From Pseudogemmatithrix spongiicola (GTDB taxonomy: Bacteria > Gemmatimonadota > Gemmatimonadetes > Gemmatimonadales > Gemmatimonadaceae), in the NCBI RefSeq assembly GCF_030623445.1, contig NZ_CP130613.1, forward strand, positions 868,001 to 932,000: 64,000 nt of DNA, written 5' to 3'. Below the pieces are notes generated by a model. It did not search any database and had not been told where the DNA came from. It saw only the letters and a program-made list of their open reading frames with translations. Shown piece after piece: positions 8,990 through 16,916 of this stretch. The translations under genes were made by a program, and so were the position numbers. Each line of letters starts with the position of its first letter. Position 1 is the first letter of the stretch.

Positions 8990-10179
8990 CAGCCGCGGCG
9001 CCACCACATGAACAGCGCGACGAAGGCGACGAGGAATGCGAGGGCGCCGAAGTAGATGCGCAGCGTGTTCGCCGGGATGCGGCCGCCGGGTGGCGGCGGT
9101 TCCGGCAGCTTCGCGCGCACGGTCGGCGGCGCGATCTCCGCCGTCGGGCCGCGGCCGGCGCTCCCGACCGCCACCTTGGGCGGCGCGAGAGTCTCCGCCT
9201 CCACCGTCGGCGCTTCGGCGGGGGCGTCGTCGTCATCGGCCAGCGCACTGAGCTGCGGGATCGAGCTGCGGTCGAGCGGTACCGTGGGACGCTCCTGCGA
9301 GCCGCGGTACACGCGGTGCGCGAGCGACTCCGCGCCCGCGTCCGGCAGCCCCTCGCCTTCGAATCGCGCCGCCACCACCGTGATGTTGTCCGGGCCGCCG
9401 GCCTCGTTGGCGAGGTCGATGAGGCGCTTGCAGACGTTCACCAGATCCGGCTCGCTCTTCACGACGTCGGCGATCTCGTTGGCGCGCACTTGGCCGGAGA
9501 GGCCGTCCGAGCAGAGAATCAGCACGTCGCCGCGCTTCACTTGCTGCGACGTGAGGTCCACCTTGATCTTCGCTTCGGGGCCCAGCGCCTGCAGGATGAT
9601 GTTGCGCCGCTCGCTGACCTCGGCTTCTTCCGGCGTCAGCTCGCCCGCCTCGATCAGCTTCTGCATCAGCGACTGGTCCTTCGTGATCTGGATCGCCTGG
9701 CCGTCGCGCACGATGTAGCCGCGCGAGTCGCCGACCTGGCAGAGGTAGAGCGTGTCGGCCAGCAGACCGGCGATGGTCGCCGTGGTGCCCATGCCGCGAT
9801 TCTCGGGATGCGCCGCGGCGTATCCGTGGATCTTCGCGTTCGCGGTCTCGGTGGAGGCCTTGAGCGCATGCGCGAAGGTCTCGGAGTCGGTGGACTGCGA
9901 CTGGCGCCAGCGCGCGTCGAGTTCGGCCAGGATGGTCTCCACCGCCATCTGGCTCGCGACTTCACCCGCGGCGGCCCCGCCCATGCCGTCGGCCACCATG
10001 AACAGCGACCCGCGCTCGCCGCAGACGTGGGTGCGGACCTCGGGCTGCAGGGTCGCGTTGAACGCCGTCAGGTCGGCGACGGCGAACGTGTCCTCGTTGT
10101 GCTCGCGCGTGCGGCCCACGTCCGTACGTCCGAAGACGTGGACGATGACCTTGCCGTTGGGAGTCGGAGAGCCCGTCAC
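8989..10179 (-). CDS. PP2C-family Ser/Thr phosphatase with C-terminal membrane anchor
   Basis: A metal-dependent phosphatase of 396 residues that would reverse Ser/Thr phosphorylation by the adjacent kinases. PP2C motifs are intact: DVGRTREHNEDTF (20-32), VADGMGG (62-68), GMGTTATI, VGDSRGY, CSDGLS and GGPDNITVV. A Pro/Ala/Glu-rich linker follows, and a single helix near the C-terminus (YFGALAFLVAFVALFMWW) anchors it in the membrane with the catalytic part inside. The start is GTG. A TAAGTTTT box lies upstream at 10217-10224 on the minus strand, leaving a leader of roughly 35 bases. Confidence 0.94.
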   Translation of the reverse strand: MTGSPTPNGKVIVHVFGRTDVGRTREHNEDTFAVADLTAFNATLQPEVRTHVCGERGSLFMVADGMGGAAAGEVASQMAVETILAELDARWRQSQSTDSETFAHALKASTETANAKIHGYAAAHPENRGMGTTATIAGLLADTLYLCQVGDSRGYIVRDGQAIQITKDQSLMQKLIEAGELTPEEAEVSERRNIILQALGPEAKIKVDLTSQQVKRGDVLILCSDGLSGQVRANEIADVVKSEPDLVNVCKRLIDLANEAGGPDNITVVAARFEGEGLPDAGAESLAHRVYRGSQERPTVPLDRSSIPQLSALADDDDAPAEAPTVEAETLAPPKVAVGSAGRGPTAEIAPPTVRAKLPEPPPPGGRIPANTLRIYFGALAFLVAFVALFMWWRRG

Positions 10180-10279
10180 GAGACGCGGGTGCGAGGTGAA
10201 GTGGAACGCGGCTGGAAAAACTTACGGGGCACCTGCGAGGGGCGCGAGGTTGCTGCGACCCGAACGGTGGTGATGTGCG

Positions 10280-12109
10280 TCACTGGCAGTTGGTACTCTT
10301 GATTTCCGCAGCCGCCTTCGCCGTCCCGTCGTTCGGCGGGAATGCTCTGATTACTGAGTCAGCGTATGCACAGCCGCGATCGAGATCGTACAGGCCGTAC
10401 GCGAGCATCTGCACCACGTACCACTGCCCGAGGTCGACTCCGGTCAGGTTCGCGCGGAGGGGTGCAGACTCCCGCGCGATACGCATGCCGTCGGCTTCGG
10501 TGACCTCTGCGTTGAGCAGGGTGCGCTGCCAAGCGATGAGTCGATCGCGCACCGGCGGCCCCGCAGGAGCCGGCGGCGTCGTCGGCGCCGGATTCGGCTG
10601 TGTCGCCCCACCCGTGGTTCCGCCGCCACTCGGCGGTGTCTGCGTGCCCGTATTCTGCGGCGGGGTCTGCGTTCCGGTGTTCTGCGGCGGCGTCTGCGTG
10701 TTCGTCGACGGGCCGGGTCGGTTCGTGTTCGCCGGGGGACGCGTGTTCGTACCCGTGTTCGTCGGTGCGTTCGTGCCCGTCGGGTTCGGCGTCGGCGCGT
10801 TGTCCGGCAGCTGATTGCTCATGTTCGTCGTGCCACCGGTGTCCGCGCCGGTCGCGCCCGCGAGCTGCGTCACGCCCGCAGTGTCGCCCGTGATCTCGCC
10901 CGCGGGTGAGCCCGTGAACTGCTTGACGGCGAAGAAGCCGATCACCGCCACCGCCGCCACCCCACCGACGATCGGGACGATCGGCGACTTCTTCTCGACG
11001 GCCACCGGTGCGGCCTTCGCTGGCGCCGCGGCACCCTTGCCTGCCACCCGCGTCGGCGGCGGCGCTGTCGCGGCGGTCCTCGCGGCCGGCGTCTTGGCGG
11101 CGGCCGTCGCCGCGCCGATCACCATCGTCGCGCCCTCGGCGGCCTGCGTCGCTGGCAGCGCCGCCACCACTTCGGCGAACTCGCGGCCGAACTGCGCCGC
11201 GCTCTGGTAGCGCTCCGCCGCATCGCGGGCCAGCGCATGGTCGAGCACCGCCTGCAGCTCCTCGGGCCACGACACATCCGGCCGGATCTCCGCCAGCGTG
11301 CGCGGACGGTCCGTGAGCCGCATGATCATCGCTTCCTGCGCCGACTCGCTCGGGAACGGCAGCTTGCCCGTGAGGCAATTGAACGCCACCAAGCCCAACG
11401 AATAGATGTCGCTGCGGCCGTCGAGCTTGTCGCCCGCGAGCTGTTCGGGGCTCATGTACTCCGGCGTGCCAACTACGAGGCCCGTCTTCGTCACCTTCTG
11501 CGCATCGCTCGAGCTGGCCTTCGCGATGCCGAAGTCCACGACCTTCACCAAGTCCGAGCCGTCGCGGTTCTTCGCGACCATGATGTTGTCGGGCTTCAGG
11601 TCGCGGTGCACGATGCCCGCGTCATGCGCGACCTGCAGCGCGTCGGCCACCTGGTGCACGATGCTCGCCGCGCGCGCCGGCTGCAGCGAGCCGCCCGCCT
11701 CGATGAGATCCGTGAGCGCCTTGCCCTCGATGAACTCCATCGCGAGGTAGATCAGCCCGTCGGGCGTCTCGCCGAAGTCATAGATGCCGCAGATGTTCGG
11801 ATGCGAGAGCCGTGACGCATTGCTCGCTTCGCGGTTGAACCGCGCGATGGCATCCGGATCGGAGTTCATCCCGGGGTGCATCACCTTCAGCGCGCTCTTG
11901 CGGCCCATCTTCACGTGCTCGGCCAGGTACACGGCACCCATGCCGCCTTCGCCGAGCTTCTTGATCACATGGTAGCGGTCGGCGACGACCGAGCCGAGCA
12001 GGTCTCCACCCGTATTCGAGGAACGCAGCGCCGTGCCGTCCCGCGGGCAGAATCGCTCGCTGAGGGGATACTCGGTGCCGCAGGTGGGACAGACTTTCTG
12101 TTCGCTCAC
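10280..12109 (-). CDS. Serine/threonine protein kinase with N-terminal zinc ribbon
   Basis: The 609-residue kinase starts with a double-Cys zinc ribbon (CPTC at 7-10, CPRD from 21), followed by the kinase domain: GEGGMG loop, Lys75, HRDLKPDN with Asp170, DFG with Asp192, and SPEQ. A Pro/Ala linker leads to one membrane helix (about 377-394). Outside lies a Thr/Asn/Pro-rich spacer with repeats of the type TPPQNTGTQ, and then a folded C-terminal domain of about 80 residues with two Cys. GTG 12109 overlaps the stop of the upstream FHA gene (GTGA). The zinc ribbon matches those of that upstream gene, which suggests a shared partner. Confidence 0.93.
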   Translation of the reverse strand: MSEQKVCPTCGTEYPLSERFCPRDGTALRSSNTGGDLLGSVVADRYHVIKKLGEGGMGAVYLAEHVKMGRKSALKVMHPGMNSDPDAIARFNREASNASRLSHPNICGIYDFGETPDGLIYLAMEFIEGKALTDLIEAGGSLQPARAASIVHQVADALQVAHDAGIVHRDLKPDNIMVAKNRDGSDLVKVVDFGIAKASSSDAQKVTKTGLVVGTPEYMSPEQLAGDKLDGRSDIYSLGLVAFNCLTGKLPFPSESAQEAMIMRLTDRPRTLAEIRPDVSWPEELQAVLDHALARDAAERYQSAAQFGREFAEVVAALPATQAAEGATMVIGAATAAAKTPAARTAATAPPPTRVAGKGAAAPAKAAPVAVEKKSPIVPIVGGVAAVAVIGFFAVKQFTGSPAGEITGDTAGVTQLAGATGADTGGTTNMSNQLPDNAPTPNPTGTNAPTNTGTNTRPPANTNRPGPSTNTQTPPQNTGTQTPPQNTGTQTPPSGGGTTGGATQPNPAPTTPPAPAGPPVRDRLIAWQRTLLNAEVTEADGMRIARESAPLRANLTGVDLGQWYVVQMLAYGLYDLDRGCAYADSVIRAFPPNDGTAKAAAEIKSTNCQ

Positions 12110-13197
12110 AAGCTCTCCACGCGGAGGGTCTGGTCGCCCAGGAGGATCTTCTGGCCGGCCTTCACGGGCCGCTCACCGCGCACCGCGACCGCGACGCCGT
12201 TGCGGCTGCCGAGGTCGAGCACGATGAACTCGAGATCCTCGCTGCGGATCTCGGCGTGGCGGCCACTCATGGTTTGGTCGTACGGAAACAGCCAGTCGCC
12301 CTCTGCCCGGCCCACCACGACGGAGCGTGCAGGAGACAAGTGGCAGCTGTCGCGCGCCGAGCCATCGGCACGCAGCTGCTGCAACACCGCGACGTCGGCA
12401 CTCGGCGTCGCGGATCCGAGGCGACGCGTCGCGTCGGCCTCGGGGGGATTCGGGCCCGGGTATCCGAGCCGGCGAAAGCGGATGATCTGCGAGCCGACGA
12501 GGATGGAGTCGCCGTCCTGCAGCTTGTAAGGCTCGGTGGCGTAGAGCCAGGTGCCGTTGCGGGACCCGAGGTCGCGCAGGAAAAGCTGGCCGTCACGGAA
12601 TGAGAGCTGCGCGTGCACCGGACTCATATAGACGTCGTCGGGGAAGCGCAGCTCGCCGTCGGCACGCCCGATGGTCGACTCGCTCGATTCCATCGTGACG
12701 GACTTCACCGTCTGGCCAGTGCTGTCGAGGATCGAGATCTTCGGGCCGGAGACGGCGGCGCGCGCGGAGAAGACGGCGGTCCCCATGGCGGGCGTGGGCG
12801 GCGGCTCTGGCGCACCGGCGACGCGTGCACCGCAGCGTGCGCAGAAGACGTCCGCGCCCGGCGTCACCGGGTTCATGCACGAGCCGCACACGGCGGTGCT
12901 CTTCGCTGGCGTCGCTTCTGCCGCGACGCGGCCGCCGCACTTCGGGCAGAAGGGCAGGGCCGGATCGACAGGCGTCTGGCAGTAGCGACACGGGGTCTTC
13001 ACGCCAGAGGCACCGCCGGGCCTCGCGTCGACCTTGGCCGAGACGCGCGTGTCCGGCACGACGCCACCACCGCCGATGTTCGGGACGGGGATGAGCCGCG
13101 CGCCGTTCGCCACGACTGGCTTGCCGCAGTCGAGGCAGAACTTGGAGGCGGGGTCGTTGTCACGGCCGCAGAACGTGCAGCGAATCACGGTGGGCAT
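12106..13197 (-). CDS. Zinc-ribbon and tandem FHA domain protein
   Basis: The 363-residue protein has three zinc ribbons (first at C7/C10/C21/C24, the others between about residues 70 and 125) followed by two FHA domains. The FHA cores are STIGRAD...SPVHAQL...GSRNGTW and SVVVGRAE...SGRHAEI...GSRNGVA. It has no catalytic domain or membrane helix, so it looks like a cytoplasmic adaptor that reads phosphothreonines. It is the first gene of a tight run (adaptor, kinase), with the phosphatase and FHA-protease genes downstream. A TATATTCG box is seen on the minus strand at 13213-13220, about 15 bases before the ATG. Confidence 0.9.
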   Translation of the reverse strand: MPTVIRCTFCGRDNDPASKFCLDCGKPVVANGARLIPVPNIGGGGVVPDTRVSAKVDARPGGASGVKTPCRYCQTPVDPALPFCPKCGGRVAAEATPAKSTAVCGSCMNPVTPGADVFCARCGARVAGAPEPPPTPAMGTAVFSARAAVSGPKISILDSTGQTVKSVTMESSESTIGRADGELRFPDDVYMSPVHAQLSFRDGQLFLRDLGSRNGTWLYATEPYKLQDGDSILVGSQIIRFRRLGYPGPNPPEADATRRLGSATPSADVAVLQQLRADGSARDSCHLSPARSVVVGRAEGDWLFPYDQTMSGRHAEIRSEDLEFIVLDLGSRNGVAVAVRGERPVKAGQKILLGDQTLRVESL

Positions 13198-13304
13198 GAG
13201 GGTGGAATCTTGCGAATATAGGGCGGGGGGGCGGTGGGGGCGAGAGGGGTTGGCTTCTAACTGCAGATGTGAGTTGTAAGCTGTAAGCTGTAAGAGGCGC
13301 GCGA

Positions 13305-13889
13305 ATGGTCGCTGCGCTCAACCCATCGCTCTCATCGCTTGTGCCTCACGACTCACATCACGCTCACGACTCCGTACCCGTTCATGCGCCGGGTCTGCTG
13401 CGTGCGCCTCGGGTTCCCGCGACGGCGTGGGTGCATGCTGCGGCGACCATCATCGGGGACGTGACGCTCGGCGAGCACGTGAGCGTGTGGCCTGGCGCGG
13501 TGCTGCGCGGGGATCGCGACGCGATCGTGATCGGCGCCGAGACCAATGTGCAGGATGGCGCGGTGCTGCACTGCGATCCGGGGATGCCGTGTCGCATCGG
13601 GGCGCGGGTGACGATCGGGCATCGCGCGGTGGTGCACGGCTGCACGATCGAGGACGGCGCGCTCATCGGCATTGGCGCGATCGTGCTCAACGGTGCGGTG
13701 GTGGGGGCGGGCTCGCTCGTGGCCGCGGGTGCCGTGGTGGGCGAAGGGGAGGTGATTCCGCCCGACTCCTTGGTGGTGGGCGTGTCGGCGCGTGTGCGGC
13801 GACCGTTGTCGGACGAGCAGCGGACGCGCGTGCGTGGCGGCTTCGTGACCTATGTGAAACTCAAGGAGCTGTATCGTGCGCGCGGCTGA
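13305..13889 (+). CDS. Gamma-carbonic-anhydrase-like hexapeptide-repeat protein
   Basis: The 194-residue protein is a left-handed beta-helix of the YrdA/PaaY/CamH type: repeated hexapeptides (VWPGAVLRGDRDAIVIG, TNVQDGAVLH, VTIGHRAVVHG, ALIGIGAIVLNGA) and a C-terminal helix. The metal-binding His of the family occur in AVLHCD, TIGHRA and VVHGC. The physiological substrate of YrdA-like proteins is often unknown and may not be CO2. ATG 13305 gives an extra N-terminal extension of about 30 residues; a later start cannot be excluded. It is separated from nrdJ by 429 bases. Confidence 0.87.
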   Translation: MVAALNPSLSSLVPHDSHHAHDSVPVHAPGLLRAPRVPATAWVHAAATIIGDVTLGEHVSVWPGAVLRGDRDAIVIGAETNVQDGAVLHCDPGMPCRIGARVTIGHRAVVHGCTIEDGALIGIGAIVLNGAVVGAGSLVAAGAVVGEGEVIPPDSLVVGVSARVRRPLSDEQRTRVRGGFVTYVKLKELYRARG

Positions 13890-14021
13890 CGCGTCGGTAT
13901 GGTGTGGGTACTGTGCGAGCAGGCAAATCACAAGGGACTAGCGGGCCGGGAAGGTTCGGGGTACGTTGCCTCCCCATCGCGAACGGGACCCGAAACGCTG
14001 TGCGGGGAACGAATCGCTAAG

Positions 14022-14049
14022 TTGTTGATTTGTAATGAGATGCGATATT
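14022..14049 (+). promoter_or_regulatory. Probable nrdJ promoter
   Basis: TTGTTG (14022-14027) and GATATT (14044-14049) are 16 bases apart in a locally AT-rich patch of an otherwise GC-rich region. Transcription from here would start near 14055, exactly at the 5' arm of the closing stem of the structured leader. Seen by pattern only. Confidence 0.45.
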
Positions 14050-14054
14050 TAGCT

Positions 14055-14142
14055 GGTGACGGGTGAAGTGTCGCGTCGGTGTCGCTGGACTGAGGGTGCA
14101 AGGGCCAGCGACTCGGGCGTGGAAAAGCCGAGTCCCGTGACC
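14055..14142 (+). ncRNA. Structured RNA leader of nrdJ, predicted three-way junction
   Basis: The arms 14055-14063 (GGTGACGGG) and 14134-14142 (CCCGTGACC) pair with a single G-G mismatch. They enclose two hairpins: 14081-14088 with 14105-14112 (GTCGCTGG/CCAGCGAC) and 14110-14116 with 14128-14134 (GACTCGG/CCGAGTC). The hairpins share three bases, so one is slightly shorter in the folded form. The element ends 176 bases before the nrdJ ATG and lies at the predicted 5' end of the transcript. I see no B12-box or other known riboswitch core. A cis-regulatory role for ribonucleotide reductase expression is inferred. Confidence 0.5.
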
Positions 14143-14318
14143 GTTTCGTGATGCTAGTCGTATAAGTCGTTCCCTTTGAGTGGCTTACCAAGTTCTTGCG
14201 CGGAATCACAGGCGCGGTAGCTTGGACGCCCTCGACCCCTGGGCCGGACAGATCCTCGACGGATCATTGCCGGAATCGCCCCAGGTTTGGCCCAATACCC
14301 TTCGTTGGAGAAGTTGCT

Positions 14319-16811
14319 ATGCCGCTCCCCGTAAACCCGCCCGCCACGCCGGCGACGCTCTCGCAGAACGCGCGTACCGTTCTCGAGAAGCGCTACCTCG
14401 TCAAGGACAAGTCTGGCAAGCCGGTCGAGACGCCAGAAGACATGTTCTGGCGCGTCGCGACGACGATCGCCGAGGCGGATCGCAAGTACGGGGCGACGGA
14501 CAAGCAGATCGAGAAGACGGCGAACCAGTTCTATGAACTGATGACGCAGCGTCGCTTCGAGCCGAACTCGCCGACGCTCATGAACGCCGGCCGTCCGCTG
14601 GGCCAGCTCTCCGCCTGCTTCGTGCTGCCGGTGGATGACGCGCTCTCCAACGGCCAGTCGGGCATCTACGACACGTTGCGCTCGATGGCGCTCATCCATC
14701 AGTCGGGTGGCGGCACGGGCTTCTCGTTCTCGCGGCTGCGCGCGCGCGGGTCGATGGTGCGATCCACCACCGGCGTCGCCAGCGGCCCGATCTCGTTCAT
14801 GCAGCTTTACGACGCGTCCACGGACGCGGTGAAGCAGGGTGGCACGCGCCGCGGCGCCAACATGGGCATCCTGCGCGTCGATCACCCGGACGTCATGGAG
14901 TTCATCACGTCCAAGGAAGACCTCACGAAGATCACGAACTTCAACATCTCCGTCGCCATCACGACGAAGTACATGGAGGCGTTGAAGGCCGGCACGTCGT
15001 ACGACCTCATCGACCCGGCGACGAAGAAGGTCGTCGGCCAGATGGACGCGAAGGAAGTCTGGGACAAGATGATCGAGGGCGCCTGGCGCACGGGCGAGCC
15101 CGGCGTGTTCTTCATCGACGAGGCCAACCGCTACAATCCGGTGCCGCACCTCGGCGCCTACGAGGCGACCAACCCCTGCGGCGAGCAGCCCCTGCTCCCG
15201 TACGACGTCTGCAACCTCGGCTCGATCAACGTCGGCTACTACGTGAACGACGGGAAGATGGATTGGAAGTCTTTCGCCAAGGACATCCACCTCTCCACGA
15301 AGTTCCTCGATAACGTCATCGACGCCAACAAATACCCGCTGCCCGAGATCGACGCGCTGTCCAAGCGCATCCGTCGCATTGGCCTCGGCGTGATGGGCTT
15401 CGCCGACGCGCTCATCAAGCTCGGCATCGTCTACGACTCGCCGGAAGGCGTGGAGTTCGGCCGCAAGGTGATGGAGTTCGTCGACGTCGAGGGCAAGAAG
15501 GAGTCGGCCCGCCTCGCCGAAGAGCGCGGCGCGTTCCCGGAATGGGCGCAGTCCATCTGGGGCCCCGACGCCACCTGCGCGCGTGACGAGAACGGCAACC
15601 GCATCCGTCCCGAGCTCAAGCTGCGCAACTGCAACGTCACCACCGTCGCGCCGACGGGCACGATCTCCATCATCGCCGGCTGCTCGTCGGGTCTCGAGCC
15701 GCTCTTCGCCGTTGCCTTCATGCGCAACCAGGCCGGCGTCATGATGCCGGACGTGAACGAAGACTTCGTCGCCATCGCCAAGAAGGAAGGCTGGTACTCC
15801 GACGCGCTCATGGAGCGCATCGCCAAGACGGGCTCGGTCATCCAGCCGGAAGTGCCGGAGAAGTGGCAGAAGGTGTTCGCCACGGCGAACAACATCGCGC
15901 CCGAGTGGCACATCCGCATGCAGGCCGCGTTCCAGGAGCACTGCGACTCGGCCATCTCGAAGACCACGAACTTCTCGCACGCCGCCACGCAGGACGACGT
16001 GCGCAAGATCTACGAGCTGGCGTACGAGATGAAGTGCAAGGGCGTCACCGTGTATCGCGACGGCTCGCGCGACGGCCAGGTGCTCTCGACCGGCGCCACC
16101 GCCGAAGCCGCCGCCAAGCGTGATGGCAAGGCCGACGAAGCCTCGCGCCAGGAGCTCGCGGACCTGAACGAGCGCCTCGCCGAAGTCACGGCCGCCAACC
16201 AGCGCCTGCAGAAGCTGCTGTTCGACGCCGAGGCCGAGAACCTCCAGCGCCGCCAGAAGCGCGCGCGCCCCGACGTCCTCAAGTCCACGGCCATCCGCAA
16301 GGAGACGCCGCTCGGCACGATGTTCGTGCACATCACCGAGGACGACAAGGGTCAGCCCTTCGAAGTGTTCATCAACCTCGGCAAGGCCGGTGGTTCCGCC
16401 ATGGCCGACGCCGAAGCGATGGGCCGCCTGATCTCGCTCTCGCTGCGCTCGGGCATCCCGATCCAGCAGGTGCACCGTCAGCTGCGCGGCATCTCCTCGG
16501 ACCGCGCCGTGGGCCTCGGCCCCAACAAGGTGCTCTCCGTGCCGGACGCGATCGGCCTCGCGCTGGAAGACTGGATGCGCACCAAGCAGGGCGTGCAGCA
16601 GGAGCTGCTCACGACGGCCGAGACGCTGGCCGCGCCGGGCGCCAAGCCGGTGGTGCAGCAGACCGTGACCGCCGGGGGCACGCAGATGGCCTTCGAGTCC
16701 GTGAACACGGGCGAGAACTTCATCGGCACCTGCCCGGATTGCGGCTCGCAGCTGGAGTTCGCGGAAGGCTGCGTGAAGTGCCACGTGTGCGGGTTTAGCG
16801 AGTGCGGGTGA
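14319..16811 (+). CDS. nrdJ: Adenosylcobalamin-dependent (class II) ribonucleotide reductase
   Basis: Reduces ribonucleotides to deoxyribonucleotides with a B12 radical and needs no oxygen-dependent subunit. The protein has 830 residues. ATG 14319 is preceded by GGAG at 7-base spacing; the open frame upstream has no site. Family motifs are clear: SACFVLPVDD, GGTGFSFSRLR, GGTRRGANMG, NPCGEQPLLPYD with catalytic Cys at 287, and APTGTISIIAGCSSG. A coiled coil follows the barrel (about 610-650), then a TSCPD-like domain and a C-terminal zinc ribbon (CPDCG...CHVCGFSECG) that probably carries the re-reducing cysteines. No other reductase class is present in this window. Confidence 0.97.
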   Translation: MPLPVNPPATPATLSQNARTVLEKRYLVKDKSGKPVETPEDMFWRVATTIAEADRKYGATDKQIEKTANQFYELMTQRRFEPNSPTLMNAGRPLGQLSACFVLPVDDALSNGQSGIYDTLRSMALIHQSGGGTGFSFSRLRARGSMVRSTTGVASGPISFMQLYDASTDAVKQGGTRRGANMGILRVDHPDVMEFITSKEDLTKITNFNISVAITTKYMEALKAGTSYDLIDPATKKVVGQMDAKEVWDKMIEGAWRTGEPGVFFIDEANRYNPVPHLGAYEATNPCGEQPLLPYDVCNLGSINVGYYVNDGKMDWKSFAKDIHLSTKFLDNVIDANKYPLPEIDALSKRIRRIGLGVMGFADALIKLGIVYDSPEGVEFGRKVMEFVDVEGKKESARLAEERGAFPEWAQSIWGPDATCARDENGNRIRPELKLRNCNVTTVAPTGTISIIAGCSSGLEPLFAVAFMRNQAGVMMPDVNEDFVAIAKKEGWYSDALMERIAKTGSVIQPEVPEKWQKVFATANNIAPEWHIRMQAAFQEHCDSAISKTTNFSHAATQDDVRKIYELAYEMKCKGVTVYRDGSRDGQVLSTGATAEAAAKRDGKADEASRQELADLNERLAEVTAANQRLQKLLFDAEAENLQRRQKRARPDVLKSTAIRKETPLGTMFVHITEDDKGQPFEVFINLGKAGGSAMADAEAMGRLISLSLRSGIPIQQVHRQLRGISSDRAVGLGPNKVLSVPDAIGLALEDWMRTKQGVQQELLTTAETLAAPGAKPVVQQTVTAGGTQMAFESVNTGENFIGTCPDCGSQLEFAEGCVKCHVCGFSECG

Positions 16812-16905
16812 AGCTGTAGTCGCGCACCTCATCCAGCGAGACGGGCATCCCCAGCCGGGTGCCCGTCTCGTCGTACGTGACGGTCCCCCAATCGCAAACG
16901 ATGCG
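16795..16905 (-). pseudogene. Possible 3' remnant of a chromosomal gene at the island edge
   Basis: On the minus strand a frame ending at the TAA at 16797-16795 encodes RIVCDWGTVTYDETGTRLG followed by MPVSLDEVRDYSFTRTR. Codon choice (ACG, GAC, GTC, CTG, CGC) is that of the GC-rich chromosome. No plausible start or N-terminal part exists, because upstream lies the low-GC methyltransferase gene. It overlaps the 3' end of nrdJ tail-to-tail by 17 bases. It reads like the C-terminus of a gene whose 5' part was replaced when the island entered. I do not recognise the family. Confidence 0.35.
16838..16869. terminator. Inverted repeat after nrdJ
   Basis: GAGACGGGCA (16838-16847) and TGCCCGTCTC (16860-16869) are a perfect 10-base inverted repeat with a 12-base loop, 27 bases past the nrdJ stop. 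No T-run follows on either strand, so intrinsic termination is possible but unproven. It lies within the minus-strand remnant. Confidence 0.4.
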
Positions 16906-16916
16906 GAGATTCCGCT

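Larger units (their letters stand above)
13890..14318 (+). other. Intergenic region upstream of nrdJ
   Basis: These 429 bases hold the probable promoter and the structured leader listed separately. The first 130 bases show no gene I can support. The last 176 bases, between the leader structure and the ATG, carry no clear ORF or terminator; a GGAG ribosome-binding site sits at 14307-14310. Confidence 0.5.

Noticed and set aside
14055-14142. tRNA gene with a long variable arm
   Set aside because: Length is similar, but there is no T-loop TTC motif, no anticodon arm geometry and no CCA-proximal discriminator pattern.
13920-14318. Cobalamin riboswitch before nrdJ
   Set aside because: Expected from context, but the B12-box and the conserved GCCACTG core are not found; only a generic three-way junction is supported.
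14180-14536. Small ORF running from the nrdJ leader into nrdJ
   Set aside because: It continues out of frame through the nrdJ coding sequence and loses any protein-like character there.
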